Assembly (NCBI RefSeq): GCF_001544095.1
Contig: NZ_BCPT01000004.1
Coordinates: 158,872 to 222,871, forward strand
DNA: 64,000 nucleotides
Direction of reading: 5' to 3'
Origin: Enterococcus casseliflavus NBRC 100478
GTDB taxonomy: Bacteria > Bacillota > Bacilli > Lactobacillales > Enterococcaceae
The stretch's first letter is position 1. The number at the start of each line of letters is the position of its first letter. Below are positions 35,246-44,801 of this stretch, one piece after another. The notes under the pieces are model-generated. The model had not been told where the DNA came from. It saw only the letters and a program-made list of their open reading frames with translations, and searched no databases. Made by a program: the position numbers and the translations under genes.

Positions 35246-36469
35246 ATGTCAAATGCTATTCATGTTTTTTCAGAAATCGGCCGCTTGAAGCAAGTCATGC
35301 TCCATCGCCCTGGTCGAGAATTAGAAAACCTCGTGCCTGATCATTTAAATCGCTTGTTATTTGATGATATTCCCTTTTTGGAACAAGCAAGGGCTGAACA
35401 TGATCAATTTGCCGATGTATTGCGTAATAATAATGTGGAGGTGTTGTATTTAGAAGATTTAGCAGCAGAAGCGTTAACTAGTCAAGAAATCAAAGAGCAG
35501 TTTATCAAGGAATATTTAGAAGAAACAACGTTACAAAGCCCAGAAATCATTGCTGAAATTACCGATTATTTCTTATCTTTTGAAGATAACCGTCAATTCA
35601 TCGATAAAACGATGGCAGGTCTAGCGAAAAATGAACTGAAATTGCCCCATAGTCAAAGCTTAGCTGGTGCTGTGGATGACCAGTATCCGTTTTTGATCGA
35701 TCCAATGCCGAATTTGTATTTCACTCGTGATCCGTTTGCGACGATCGGTAACGGGGTTTCCTTGAATCGCATGTATTCAGAAACAAGACGTCGTGAAACG
35801 TTGTATGGCAAATACATTTTTGCTCATCATCCAATGTTCCAACAACAGCCACCGCACTTGCTTTATGACCGTGATCAGCCAACACGAATTGAAGGTGGCG
35901 ATGAATTGGTTCTGTCAAAACGAGTGTTAGCGATCGGGATCTCCCAACGAACAGATGCCACTTCCATTGAACAGTTGGCTCGTAATGTGTTCCAACATGA
36001 ACCAAGTTTTGAGTACGTCTTAGCTTTTGATATTGGTCAAGAACGCAAATTCATGCATTTAGATACGGTATTTACAATGGTTGATTATGACAAATTTACG
36101 ATCCATCCAGAAATTGAAGGAGAACTGACCGTTTATTCAATCTCACGTGACGGGGATGGCGTAACCATCAAAGAAGAAAAAGATACGTTAGAAAACATTT
36201 TGTGCCGCTACTTAGAATTAGATGCAGTGGAATTGATTCGCTGTGGGGGGAACGATTTGGTCGCTGCAGCTCGGGAACAATGGAATGACGGTTCCAATAC
36301 CTTGACGATCGCACCTGGCGAAGTCGTGGTCTATGACCGCAACACGATCACCAATCAAAAATTAACTGAAGCCGGCATCAAATTGCATAAAATCTCCGGC
36401 AGTGAATTGGTTCGCGGCCGTGGCGGCCCTCGCTGCATGAGCATGCCATTTATTAGAGAAGATATTTAA
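35246..36469 (+). CDS. arcA: Arginine deiminase
   Basis: A 407-residue enzyme that hydrolyses arginine to citrulline and ammonia, the first step of the ADI pathway. Visible active-site parts are [35 protein letters not shown] (catalytic His/Asp) and the nucleophile Cys397 in [11 protein letters not shown] chose the ATG at 35246 with the ideal AAAGGAGGATG; the frame is open back to 35144 but that part lies over regulatory DNA. First gene of arcABC. Confidence 0.97.
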   Translation: MSNAIHVFSEIGRLKQVMLHRPGRELENLVPDHLNRLLFDDIPFLEQARAEHDQFADVLRNNNVEVLYLEDLAAEALTSQEIKEQFIKEYLEETTLQSPEIIAEITDYFLSFEDNRQFIDKTMAGLAKNELKLPHSQSLAGAVDDQYPFLIDPMPNLYFTRDPFATIGNGVSLNRMYSETRRRETLYGKYIFAHHPMFQQQPPHLLYDRDQPTRIEGGDELVLSKRVLAIGISQRTDATSIEQLARNVFQHEPSFEYVLAFDIGQERKFMHLDTVFTMVDYDKFTIHPEIEGELTVYSISRDGDGVTIKEEKDTLENILCRYLELDAVELIRCGGNDLVAAAREQWNDGSNTLTIAPGEVVVYDRNTITNQKLTEAGIKLHKISGSELVRGRGGPRCMSMPFIREDI

Positions 36470-36488
36470 TCTAGAGGAGGAATTACTA

Positions 36489-37508
36489 ATGAAACAAGTA
36501 TTTAAAGGAAGAAGCTTCTTAGCAGAAAAAGATTTTACGAAAGCCGAGTTAGAATACCTGATTGATTTTTCAATCTATTTGAAACAGTTGAAAAAGCAAA
36601 ATATTTCTCATCGCTATTTGGAAGGCAAGAACATCGCCCTCTTATTTGAAAAAACGTCGACTCGGACACGGGCGGCATTTACGACGGCTGCCATCGATCT
36701 TGGTGCCCATCCAGAATTTTTAGGTGCGAATGATATCCAGCTAGGCAAAAAAGAATCCGTTGAAGATACCGCCAGAGTTTTAGGCAGCATGTTTGATGGC
36801 ATTGAGTTCCGCGGGTTCAGCCAACAAGTCGTTGAAGATTTAGCCAAATTCTCTGGCGTTCCTGTTTGGAATGGCTTGACCGATGAATGGCATCCAACCC
36901 AAATGATCGCTGACTTCATGACGATCAAAGAAAACTTCGGTACATTAGAAAACATTACGTTAGTCTATGTGGGCGATGGCCGAAACAATATGGCGAATAG
37001 TTTGTTAGTGACGGGGGCGATTTTAGGTGTCAATGTTCGCATCTGTGCACCAAAAGAACTTTTCCCAGCTGAAGAAGTGACAGACTATGCCAACAAATTT
37101 GCCAAAGAATCTGGCAGTCAGCTGATGGTAACAGACGATATTCAAAAAGGCGTCAAAGATGCCGATGTTCTGTATACCGATGTTTGGGTTTCAATGGGGG
37201 AAGAAGACCAGTTTGAAGAACGGGTGAAGCTGTTGAAAGATTACCAAATCAACCGCGAAATGGTAATGGCGACTGGAAAACAAGACGATGGCTTGATCGT
37301 GCTTCACTGCTTGCCAGCGTTCCATGATACGAATACGACGTATGGAAAAATGATCGAAGAAAAATTCGGCATTTCTGAAATGGAGATCACAGACGACATT
37401 TTCCGCAGTCACTGGGGCCGTCAATTTGAAGAGGCTGAAAACCGAATGCACTCGATCAAAGCAATCATGGCAGTAACCTTAGGCGATCTCTTTATTCCTA
37501 GAGTGTAA
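36489..37508 (+). CDS. arcB: Catabolic ornithine carbamoyltransferase
   Basis: A 339-residue enzyme. [12 protein letters not shown] (carbamoyl phosphate loop STRTR), [33 protein letters not shown] and HCLPAFHD are the canonical OTCase motifs. In the arc operon it runs as a phosphorolytic enzyme, turning citrulline into ornithine and carbamoyl phosphate. AGAGGAGGAA precedes the ATG, 19 bases after arcA. Confidence 0.97.
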   Translation: MKQVFKGRSFLAEKDFTKAELEYLIDFSIYLKQLKKQNISHRYLEGKNIALLFEKTSTRTRAAFTTAAIDLGAHPEFLGANDIQLGKKESVEDTARVLGSMFDGIEFRGFSQQVVEDLAKFSGVPVWNGLTDEWHPTQMIADFMTIKENFGTLENITLVYVGDGRNNMANSLLVTGAILGVNVRICAPKELFPAEEVTDYANKFAKESGSQLMVTDDIQKGVKDADVLYTDVWVSMGEEDQFEERVKLLKDYQINREMVMATGKQDDGLIVLHCLPAFHDTNTTYGKMIEEKFGISEMEITDDIFRSHWGRQFEEAENRMHSIKAIMAVTLGDLFIPRV

Positions 37509-37525
37509 GAAGGAGCAGTGAGCAG

Positions 37526-38461
37526 ATGAGTGAAAAGAAACCAACGATCGTTGTCGCCCTTGGCGGCAACGCTATCCTAGCAGATGATGCCAGTGCCAAA
37601 GGGCAAAAAGAACGGCTTAAACAGACCGTCGAGTATTTAATTCCCCTGATCCAAAAAGACGTTCATTTGATCATTACCCATGGGAATGGGCCTCAAGTGG
37701 GAAATTTGGTTTTGCAGCAACAAGCCAGTGATTCTAGCAAAAACCCAGCGATGCCTTTAGATACTTGCGTGGCAATGACGCAAGGCAGTATTGGCTATTG
37801 GCTGCAAAATGAGCTGAGAATCCAGTTGAAAGAAGCCCAAATGGCTAAGCCGGTGGTAACAGTGGTGACGGAAATTACAGTCGATGCGCAAGATCCAGCA
37901 TTTGCCCATCCGACCAAACCGATCGGTCCTTTCTTAACGGAAACAGCTGCCAAAGAAGCCATGGCAGCAACAGATGCCATCTATCGTGAAGATGCTGGTC
38001 GTGGTTGGCGGAAAGTCGTTGCCAGTCCTGCACCACAAGCGATTCAAGAAGTTGCCAGCATCAAGGCGCTGATTGAACAAAACACGATCGTTATTTGCGC
38101 AGGCGGCGGGGGCATTCCCGTGTTAGATAATGGGCTGGGGGTTGAAGCCGTGATCGATAAAGATTTTGCTTCTGAAAAATTGGCTCGTTTAGTCGATGCG
38201 GATCAGCTGATCATTTTGACGGGCGTGGAAAAAATCGCTTTGAACTTTGGCAAGGAAAATGAGCAGTGGTTGGATCATGTGACCGCCGCTGAATTGGAAA
38301 CCTATGTCGATGAAGGGCATTTTTCACCGGGAAGCATGTTACCGAAAGTACAAGCAGCTTTGAATTTTGTCAAAATGGGCACAGAGAAACGGGCAGTGAT
38401 TACTTCCTTAGATAAGCTGGCAGAAATTGAAGACGCTGGTACACAGATCACCTGGAAATAA
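37526..38461 (+). CDS. arcC: Carbamate kinase
   Basis: A 311-residue amino-acid-kinase-fold enzyme: [10 protein letters not shown] and [12 protein letters not shown] at the N terminus, CAGGGGIPV and [12 protein letters not shown] around the active site. It makes ATP from ADP and carbamoyl phosphate, the energy-yielding step of arginine fermentation. Starts 17 bases after arcB; the ribosome binding site is AAGGAG. Confidence 0.97.
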   Translation: MSEKKPTIVVALGGNAILADDASAKGQKERLKQTVEYLIPLIQKDVHLIITHGNGPQVGNLVLQQQASDSSKNPAMPLDTCVAMTQGSIGYWLQNELRIQLKEAQMAKPVVTVVTEITVDAQDPAFAHPTKPIGPFLTETAAKEAMAATDAIYREDAGRGWRKVVASPAPQAIQEVASIKALIEQNTIVICAGGGGIPVLDNGLGVEAVIDKDFASEKLARLVDADQLIILTGVEKIALNFGKENEQWLDHVTAAELETYVDEGHFSPGSMLPKVQAALNFVKMGTEKRAVITSLDKLAEIEDAGTQITWK

Positions 38462-38502
38462 GCGAAGTAGCAAAGCAAGTCCAAAACATTGGAGTGAGAG
38501 AA

Positions 38503-39192
38503 ATGATCGACTACCAAATAAAAGATCCATCAACAAGAGCGAATAGCTTTCAATGGCTGGAAGAAGAAAATCAACAGCGATTGAAGGAGCATATTTACTG
38601 CCGTACGTACAAAAAAGGCCAAGTGCTTTTTTATGAAGGCGACGTAAGAGATCGGATATTCCATGTGATCGAAGGTCTCGTACGGATCGAAAAAACCGAC
38701 GGAACTGATTCCTATTGTTATGTAGATTTTGTTGGGCCTGATCAGTTATTTCCTTTGATTGGCTTGTTTGAAAGAGACAACTATGATGTATCGGCATTCG
38801 CTGCAACAGACATTGTCGTGCAGTTTGCAGCGATGTCGCTGTTTGAACCGCTGGTTGTTTCATCTACAAGTCAGTTGCTGTGGCTGAATCAGCAAATGAG
38901 CCAGCAGTTGGAGAAGCAAAGACGCCGAGTGGAGTACTGTGTCACCTCTAGCGCGCAGACAAGAGTCGTCAATACGATCGGTCTCTTGATGATCGAGCAC
39001 GGACAGTCACAAGGAGAGCAGATTCGCATTCCTTTTCCAGTTTTTATCAATGATATTGCTAAATACAGTGGAACGACGCGAGAGACGGTCAGTCAAACCA
39101 TCAAGGCGCTCGTGCATAAAAGAAAGATTTATTATCGTTACAAAGAACTCATTATTTATGACAAAGATTATTTTTCCCATGTTGCGAATTGA
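38503..39192 (+). CDS. arcR: Crp/Fnr-family regulator of the arc operon (ArcR-like)
   Basis: A 229-residue regulator: cyclic-nucleotide-binding-type barrel (YKKGQVLFYEGDVRDRIFHV, about 34-53) and a helix-turn-helix near the C terminus (NDIAKYSGTTRETVSQTIKA). It sits inside the arc operon, 41 bases after arcC and before the antiporter, as ArcR does in other Gram-positive cocci, where it activates arc genes under low oxygen. I took the ATG at 38503 (GGAG upstream) over a GTG at 38494. Confidence 0.88.
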   Translation: MIDYQIKDPSTRANSFQWLEEENQQRLKEHIYCRTYKKGQVLFYEGDVRDRIFHVIEGLVRIEKTDGTDSYCYVDFVGPDQLFPLIGLFERDNYDVSAFAATDIVVQFAAMSLFEPLVVSSTSQLLWLNQQMSQQLEKQRRRVEYCVTSSAQTRVVNTIGLLMIEHGQSQGEQIRIPFPVFINDIAKYSGTTRETVSQTIKALVHKRKIYYRYKELIIYDKDYFSHVAN

Positions 39193-39255
39193 CCACAGAC
39201 AGATTAGCTGTTGGCAATTTGCATCTAAGATTGATTCAATAGAGGAGGAACGAAG

Positions 39256-40707
39256 ATGAAAAAAAAGCAAAAAGAAAAAAAGTCGCTGACATCGTTCAGT
39301 ATCTTATTTCTGATCATTATTGCGTTGACGGTCGCTTCTTGGCTACTAGCCGGTCAGCCCTTTGCACCTTCATTACCAGCAGGGCAAGAAGAGATGGTCA
39401 GCCAAGTCGTCGGTGCCAAGTTTTCTGATTTCTTTATGGCGCCTTTTAACGGATTTCGTGATGCGATCGAGATCTGTGTGTTTATTCTTTGTTTGGGTGG
39501 CTTTTTGAATATTGTCACACGAACAGGCGCTTTAGAAGCTGGTATTCAGCATTTGGTCAAAAAACTCAAAGGCAACGAGTTGATTTTGATCCCGATTTTG
39601 ATGGTGTTGTTTTCGATTGGTGGCTCAACTTATGGAATGGCGGAAGAAACGATTCCGTTCTATTCCTTATTAGCAATCACAATGGTGGCATCGGGCTTTG
39701 ATACGATCGTCGCAGCAGGAACCGTCATGTTGGGGGCGGGTGCCGGTGTGATCGGCTCCACCGTTAATCCCTTTGCTACAGGGGTGGCAATGGATGCTTT
39801 ACGAAGCATCGATATTGCTCCGAATAATGGCACGATCCTAGTAGTTGGCGCATTGCTTTGGCTAGTCACGACCGCGTATTGTATCTTTGTGGTGATGTCT
39901 TATGCCAAAAAAGTTAAAGCCGACAAAGGCTCCACGATCTTATCGCTGCAAGAGCAAAAAGAAATGGAAGAACATTTTGTCAAAGATACGAACGAAGACT
40001 TAGCGTTTACGCAAAAGCATCGCCTGATTTTGACGATTTTTGGCTTATCCTTTGTGATCATGGTGGTTTCCTTGATTCCTTGGGGCGACTTTGATATCCA
40101 CGTGTTTGACGGTTGGACCGCCTTTTTGACCGGTAATAGCTTCGGTGAATGGTATTTTGGTGATTTGGCTATGTGGTTCTTCTACATCAGTATCATCATT
40201 GCATTGATTCAAGGATTCTCAGAAAAAGAAATCGTGACCAACTTTATCGATGGGGTCAAAGACATTTTATCCGTTGTCTTGATCATCGTTGTGGCACGGG
40301 GGGCTTCCTACATTATGCAAACGACGTACTTGGATCTGTTTATTTTGGATCGGGCTTCCCATCTTTTAGAAGGGTTATCACCTGTCCTGTTCGTAATTGG
40401 CGCCTATATTTTGTATCTGCTCTTATCGTTCTTGATTCCATCGACTTCAGGACTGGCATATGTATCGATCCCTATCATGGGTGCCTTGGCGCAAAGCATC
40501 GGACTCAATCCGAACGTCATGGTCATGATCTTTACTGCTGGTTGCGGATTAGTGAATTTGATCACACCAACTTCTGGCGTCGTGATGGGCGGATTGGAGC
40601 TGGCGCGGGTCAACTATTCTACTTGGACTCGCTTTATGCGCAAACCGTTACTGGTTATCGGAATTTCCAATCTTGCCATTTTAATCTTCTCGATGCTGTT
40701 CTTGTAA
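39256..40707 (+). CDS. arcD: YfcC-family membrane transporter, probable arginine/ornithine antiporter
   Basis: A 483-residue membrane protein with about twelve helices of the YfcC/C4-dicarboxylate anaerobic carrier-like group (ion transporter superfamily). It has FSIGGSTYGMAEETIPFYSL and GAGAGVIGSTVNPFATGVAM in the first half and SFLIPSTSGLAYVSIPIMGA in the second. This differs from the APC-type ArcD of other species, but YfcC-type proteins are found with arc genes in streptococci and enterococci. Position between arcR and argR supports arginine/ornithine exchange. AGAGGAGG precedes the ATG. Confidence 0.82.
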   Translation: MKKKQKEKKSLTSFSILFLIIIALTVASWLLAGQPFAPSLPAGQEEMVSQVVGAKFSDFFMAPFNGFRDAIEICVFILCLGGFLNIVTRTGALEAGIQHLVKKLKGNELILIPILMVLFSIGGSTYGMAEETIPFYSLLAITMVASGFDTIVAAGTVMLGAGAGVIGSTVNPFATGVAMDALRSIDIAPNNGTILVVGALLWLVTTAYCIFVVMSYAKKVKADKGSTILSLQEQKEMEEHFVKDTNEDLAFTQKHRLILTIFGLSFVIMVVSLIPWGDFDIHVFDGWTAFLTGNSFGEWYFGDLAMWFFYISIIIALIQGFSEKEIVTNFIDGVKDILSVVLIIVVARGASYIMQTTYLDLFILDRASHLLEGLSPVLFVIGAYILYLLLSFLIPSTSGLAYVSIPIMGALAQSIGLNPNVMVMIFTAGCGLVNLITPTSGVVMGGLELARVNYSTWTRFMRKPLLVIGISNLAILIFSMLFL

Positions 40708-40784
40708 GCTGCGTTTCAAGAAGTGAACGAGACGGATCAACTATTTCAGTAAGCGAGGCGACTTGAGAGGAGCGGATCAAGTAA

Positions 40785-41291
40785 ATGAAAAAAAAAGAGC
40801 GACAAGCAATTATCAAAAAACTCTTTGTCCTACATCGGATTGAGTCTCAAGAAGAATTGATGAATTTATTAAAAAAAGAAAATGTTTCAGCTACCCAAGC
40901 CACGATTTCTAGAGACATGCGGGAAATGAACATCGCTAAAACGTATGCCAAAAATGGCCGACCGTATTATTCGATCTTTGAATCCAAAGAGCAGGATCTA
41001 GAAGACAGAATTGCGTTTTCGATGTATGAGTATCTAAAAAAGATTACGCAGATTGACTTTTTAGTTGTCGTTCATACGGCTGAAAACGGCGCCGATGTGA
41101 TCGCCAATTATCTTGATGAAATGGAGCTGCCAGAAATTGTCGGCACGATTGCAGGGTTTGATATTTTATTGATCATCACGCCGTCACAAGAAGCGGCAGC
41201 AGAGGTCGTCGAGCGGTTGAATCATTATGTAGAAGGCTACGAGATGGGTTCGTCATTATTTACTGGAGAAAAAAACGCAAAACAGCCCTGA
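40785..41291 (+). CDS. argR: ArgR/AhrC-family arginine repressor
   Basis: A 168-residue regulator: N-terminal winged helix (RQAIIKKLFVLHRIESQEEL, SATQATISRDMREMNI) and a C-terminal arginine-binding, hexamer-forming domain with VVVHTAENGADVIANYLDEM and EIVGTIAGFDILLIITP. The canonical arginine-binding GT(I/V)AGDDT is here GTIAGFDIL, so one of the two adjacent aspartates is missing; paralogues paired with arc genes often vary there. Last gene of the arc cluster; probably acts at the repeats near 35137. Confidence 0.92.
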   Translation: MKKKERQAIIKKLFVLHRIESQEELMNLLKKENVSATQATISRDMREMNIAKTYAKNGRPYYSIFESKEQDLEDRIAFSMYEYLKKITQIDFLVVVHTAENGADVIANYLDEMELPEIVGTIAGFDILLIITPSQEAAAEVVERLNHYVEGYEMGSSLFTGEKNAKQP

Positions 41292-41381
41292 GAATCGTTG
41301 AGGAAGCTGAACGTCACAAGCCCAAAGATCTCACAACCAAACGGGTGACGGCTTTTCATACCGATGGCTATTTTTAAAAAG

Positions 41382-41418
41382 AAAGAGTGCTTCTAAACTT
41401 GACGGAAGCACTCTTTTT
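41382..41418 (+). terminator. Terminator of the arc cluster
   Basis: AAAGAGTGCTTC pairs with GAAGCACTCTTT (41405-41416), followed by TT. Confidence 0.88.
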
Positions 41419-41505
41419 GTGTGTGCAATGTCTCCACGGTTTGCTGGAAAAACAGTTGCATCACCAAATGAAAATGGTAAGATAGGAAAATGAGGAGTGA
41501 AAACT

Positions 41506-42021
41506 ATGAAAAAATTACTGAAAGAACCGAACTTTTACTTTTGTATCGCAATTGCGGTAATGGTCATCCTCTTTATCAGCTCTTCACAAACCTATGAGCA
41601 GCAATCACAAATCGGGTTGCTTTCACGAATCTTAAAAAATGAACCATTGAAAGATTGGTTGGAGACGATCTCTTTTTCCTATGCTGGGTCGGAGATCAGT
41701 ATTGCGGAAAAAGGCTATTTCTCATTTGTGGAATTTTTCATTCGCAAAGGTGCGCATTTCTTCACTTATTTTGTCTTAGGGGGCAGTTTGTTCTTAACGC
41801 TTAGTTTGCGAAAACAGCCTTTTTGGCTAGCCGCTTTTTTTGCTTGGTTGGCAGCCACCGGCTACGCTGGGATCGATGAATACCATCAAATGCTGACGGG
41901 AGGACGGACGCCGCTTTTTCAAGATGTCATGCTGGATTCAGCTGGAGCACTGACCGCCGTTCTTTTGGGGTGGTTGATTTGTCAGCTATCGAAAAAGTCA
42001 CCTAAACGCCGCAAAACATAA
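41506..42021 (+). CDS. VanZ-like family membrane protein
   Basis: A 171-residue protein with four hydrophobic segments. RKGAHFFTYFVLGGSLFL, GIDEYHQMLTGGRTPLFQDV and the following LDSAGALTAVLLGW are diagnostic of VanZ-like proteins (PF04892). VanZ gives low teicoplanin resistance in Tn1546, but most chromosomal homologues have no known function. No van genes are nearby. Start 41506 with GAGGAG. Confidence 0.88.
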   Translation: MKKLLKEPNFYFCIAIAVMVILFISSSQTYEQQSQIGLLSRILKNEPLKDWLETISFSYAGSEISIAEKGYFSFVEFFIRKGAHFFTYFVLGGSLFLTLSLRKQPFWLAAFFAWLAATGYAGIDEYHQMLTGGRTPLFQDVMLDSAGALTAVLLGWLICQLSKKSPKRRKT

Positions 42022-42085
42022 CGAGTTGTCGACGTTTTTTAAGCAGTAAGCTGTCAGAAAGTATAAAAAACAAGAGGCGAAACCA

Positions 42086-42781
42086 ATGGAAAAAAGTTTG
42101 AGCAGTGTTAAAAGCAAATCGGAGTTTGTCGTGCATGAAAGTTTGCCGGTGGGGATTCTTCTTGCGATGGCAGGTGGTTTTTTAGATGCGTATACCTACT
42201 TGTTTCACGGGGAAGTATTTGCAAGTATGCAGTCGGGGAATGTCATTTTGTTAGGGATCAATCTTTCAACGGGGCAGTTTGAACAAGCCTTTCGATATCT
42301 GCCGCCAATCTTCATGTTTTTAGTGGGGATCGTAGTGACGAATTATCTGCAGCATCATTTTCCGACAGGGGGCTGGATCGTTTGGCAAAATGCCGCATTG
42401 ATTTTTGAAGCAATCGGTATTTTGGTTCTGGGCTTTTTTGCTCGATCATTCCCCAATGTCATGATCGATTCGGGGTTATCTTTTTTTGCAGCGATTCAAT
42501 ATGCCGCCTATCGTCGATTGGCAGGGATGCCCTATGCCACCACGATGACCACCGGCAACTTACGTTCACTGGCTGATTATGTGTACATGCGCTGGTTTAA
42601 AAAGGACCGATCAGTGACACCCAAGATCATTTCTATTTCCTTGATCATCGGCGGCTTCTTTTTTGGTGCAGTCTTAAGCAGCTTGCTAGGGATTTTCTTA
42701 TTCCACCGCACTATCTGGGTGGTTTCAGGGATTTTAGCCTTGGTGTTGGGGATCACGATCCATCATCAAAATAAACAATAG
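42086..42781 (+). CDS. YoaK/DUF1275-family membrane protein
   Basis: A 231-residue protein with about six helices. AGGFLDAYTYLFHGEVFASM and QSGNVILLGINL at the N terminus and YATTMTTGNLRSL later are the conserved DUF1275 parts. Function is unknown in general. AAGAGGCG precedes the ATG. It lies 64 bases after the VanZ-like gene and may share its transcript. Confidence 0.87.
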   Translation: MEKSLSSVKSKSEFVVHESLPVGILLAMAGGFLDAYTYLFHGEVFASMQSGNVILLGINLSTGQFEQAFRYLPPIFMFLVGIVVTNYLQHHFPTGGWIVWQNAALIFEAIGILVLGFFARSFPNVMIDSGLSFFAAIQYAAYRRLAGMPYATTMTTGNLRSLADYVYMRWFKKDRSVTPKIISISLIIGGFFFGAVLSSLLGIFLFHRTIWVVSGILALVLGITIHHQNKQ

Positions 42782-42782
42782 A

Positions 42783-42812
42783 AAAAAGACATTCGCTGGA
42801 ATGTCTTTTTTG
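42783..42812. terminator. Bidirectional terminator
   Basis: AAAAAGACATTC pairs with GAATGTCTTTTT around GCTG, between convergent genes. Confidence 0.88.
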
Positions 42813-42814
42813 TC

Positions 42815-43144
42815 TTACTTTTTGGTGCTTGTGCGTGAATCTTTGAGATACAGTGCCGTTTCTACGAGTAGCGCTGCTAGAAGATAGCTGCCAAAAACGG
42901 CTACTTGGTAAAAAGCCTCTGCGATCAGCTCGTTGTGATGCAATAAAACGACCCCGCCTAGAAAGAGCATCGCTAACAAGGAGAACCACTGCTGGGCAAA
43001 ACGCCAATTGCTGACACTGGCTGTACTGCGCTTGGTGCGAAAGCCGAATACATAATTGGGTTCTTCTCGGAAAAAGCACCAGAAGACGATGAAAAAAATA
43101 CCCGTAAAAATCAACAACAAAAGTCCAATATCGATCGAGATCAC
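42815..43144 (-). CDS. Small SdpI-like membrane protein
   Basis: A 109-residue protein with three hydrophobic segments. FGFRTKRSTASVSNWRFAQQ (about 33-52) matches the SdpI C-terminal signature (GxRTxxTxxxxxxW). SdpI is the immunity protein against the B. subtilis SdpC killing factor; stand-alone short relatives are common and of unknown role. The start is a GTG with AAAGGT very close (two bases), so the true start is uncertain. No sdpC-like toxin gene is near. Confidence 0.72.
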   Translation of the reverse strand: MISIDIGLLLLIFTGIFFIVFWCFFREEPNYVFGFRTKRSTASVSNWRFAQQWFSLLAMLFLGGVVLLHHNELIAEAFYQVAVFGSYLLAALLVETALYLKDSRTSTKK

Positions 43145-43303
43145 TACCTTTCACGTGCGATTTGTTGGATAAGTAAGTGAAGCAACTAAAGATGAGTACA
43201 TACTTATTGTATCCGCTATGAACGCTTCTATGAAGGGGAACAATCGAAAAATACGTGCTTCTAGCAAAAAAACGGCTGGCGATTTGCAGCGCCATCCGGT
43301 TTT
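43145..43303 (-). terminator. Intergenic with terminator of the glyoxalase-fold gene
   Basis: On the minus strand, ACCGGATGGCG pairs with CGCCAGCCGT across GCTGCAAAT (about 43299-43271) and is followed by seven T residues. The rest of the gap holds nothing that I can name. Confidence 0.8.
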
Positions 43304-43786
43304 TTATCCCCGTTGAAAAGGGCCTTTTGGTGCAATCAATTCAAGATTGGTACCGTCTGGATCTGTAAAGTAGGCAACACCTGTCCCGAAACCGCTTTTT
43401 AAACCATCTTGTTCTTCAAAAACGATGGGGGTGCCGTCAGGCTCAACGCCAATGGCTTTTAGACGAGCAACGGCTTCATCGATAGCTTCGACTTCAAAAC
43501 AAAGATGCATCGCGCTGATTTGCTCATTGGAATAGCTAGCTTTGTTGGATCTTGGTTCGACGTATTCTAAAAGATCGATGTTGAGATTGTCTAAATGAAG
43601 ATTGGCATATTTGATCAGTGTATCTTCTAATCCTTGCGTTTGCGCCATGCGTTTGCCGCCAATCGTATCTTGATTGGCGATTTTTTTTCCCGTTAATGCT
43701 TCATAAAATTGGATGGAACGTTCGAGATTGCTGACGGTGATTCCCACGTGGTTAACCATTGAAAAGCCTGTGTTTGTGTTTGTCAT
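43304..43786 (-). CDS. VOC-superfamily (glyoxalase/bleomycin resistance) protein
   Basis: A 160-residue protein with paired beta-alpha-beta-beta-beta modules. MVNHVGITVSNLERSIQFYE gives the first metal His, HLCFEVEAIDEAVARLKAIG the second half, and VAYFTDPDGTNLELIAP the last Glu ligand. Members include lactoylglutathione lyase, methylmalonyl-CoA epimerase and dioxygenases; the substrate is unknown. TAGGAGGAAG precedes the ATG. It lies downstream of the aldo/keto reductase on the same strand, which fits aldehyde detoxification. Confidence 0.85.
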   Translation of the reverse strand: MTNTNTGFSMVNHVGITVSNLERSIQFYEALTGKKIANQDTIGGKRMAQTQGLEDTLIKYANLHLDNLNIDLLEYVEPRSNKASYSNEQISAMHLCFEVEAIDEAVARLKAIGVEPDGTPIVFEEQDGLKSGFGTGVAYFTDPDGTNLELIAPKGPFQRG

Positions 43787-43825
43787 TATACTTCCTCCTA
43801 AGGTTTTGTTTAGTATATCGTTTGG

Positions 43826-44668
43826 TTAATGAAAATCGAATGTGTCTGGATCTGGACCCACTCGTAAGTCTTCATTTAATGCGTTCAAGCGGGCCATGTC
43901 AGCTTCTGATAAATGGAAATCAAAAATCGCTGCATTGGCGATCATTCGCTCGGGGTGTGTCGATTTGACATTGACTAAGATCCCTTGTTGAATAGCCCAG
44001 CGTAAAAGCACTTGTGCCGCTGATTTTTGCTGTGCATCGGCGATCGCCAAGACGGTGTCATCTTTCAGCAGTTTGCCTTGCATCAAAGGTGACCAGGCTT
44101 GGATCGTAATTGCTTTTTCGGCACAAAAAGCCCGCAGGTCTTGTTGCGTCAGTTTGGGGTGCAGTTCGATCTGATTGATAACAGGAACGACCTTAGCAAC
44201 GGCCAATAATTGCTCCAGATGATGGATCTGGAAGTTGCTGACCCCGATCGCTTTGATTTTTCCTGCCGCATAGAGGTCTTCCAAGGCACGCCAGGACTCT
44301 TGAAATGCTTGATTTCCTGGCCAATGGATCAAGTACAAGTCGAGATACTCGAGGTTTAAGCGGGCCAAACTTTCATTGAAGGCGTGGATCGTTTCATCAT
44401 AAGTTAAATGATCGTTCCAAAGTTTGGAAGTGACAAAGAGTTCTTCACGAACCAACCCCGTTTCTTGCAAGCCTTGTTTGATTCCTGCCCCTGTTCCTGT
44501 TTCATTGCCATAGATAGCCGCCGTATCAATCAAGCGATAGCCATTGATAATCGCTTGCTTCACAACCTCTGCTGTGTCAGCTTCAGGGATTTGAAAGACA
44601 CCTAACCCTAAACCAGGGATTTTGCTGCCGTTGTTCAGGGTGACGGTATCTGATAATTTTTCGATCAT
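43826..44668 (-). CDS. Aldo/keto reductase (AKR5-like)
   Basis: A 280-residue NADPH-dependent reductase with the complete tetrad: Asp and Tyr in LIDTAAIYGNE, Lys in VTSKLWNDH, His in LYLIHWPG. GVSNFQIHHLEQLL and IQAWSPLMQGKLL bind the cofactor. Such proteins reduce methylglyoxal, 2,5-diketogluconate and other carbonyls. I used the ATG at 44668 with AAAGGAGA, since the frame to 44782 covers regulatory DNA. It is divergent from hxlR. Confidence 0.92.
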   Translation of the reverse strand: MIEKLSDTVTLNNGSKIPGLGLGVFQIPEADTAEVVKQAIINGYRLIDTAAIYGNETGTGAGIKQGLQETGLVREELFVTSKLWNDHLTYDETIHAFNESLARLNLEYLDLYLIHWPGNQAFQESWRALEDLYAAGKIKAIGVSNFQIHHLEQLLAVAKVVPVINQIELHPKLTQQDLRAFCAEKAITIQAWSPLMQGKLLKDDTVLAIADAQQKSAAQVLLRWAIQQGILVNVKSTHPERMIANAAIFDFHLSEADMARLNALNEDLRVGPDPDTFDFH

Positions 44669-44693
44669 AAAAACATCTCCTTTATTTTTTTCT

Positions 44694-44782
44694 GGTATCA
44701 TCATATAATGAGGTGGTGATACTGTATAGTACGTACTTTTTTGTTTGATACCCACCTTTTGGTAACCTTTGTGTGGTATCAA
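44694..44782. promoter_or_regulatory. Divergent operator region, aldo/keto reductase / hxlR
   Basis: Two inverted pairs share the half-site GTATCA/TGATAC: 44695-44700 with 44717-44722, and the longer TTGATACC (44745-44752) with GGTATCAA (44775-44782). Between them is the perfect palindrome AGTACGTACT (44728-44737). A TATAAT at 44704-44709 is a candidate -10 for hxlR. The arrangement suggests control of both genes by the HxlR protein. Confidence 0.6.
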
Positions 44783-44801
44783 GCGTAATGAGGTGGAAAA
44801 A

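Noticed and set aside
41506..42021. Glycopeptide resistance gene vanZ
   Set aside because: It is only a VanZ-like family protein with no other van genes nearby, so a resistance call is not supported.
42815..43144. SDP-type toxin/immunity system
   Set aside because: Only an SdpI-like short protein is present; no SdpABC-like toxin or processing genes are near.
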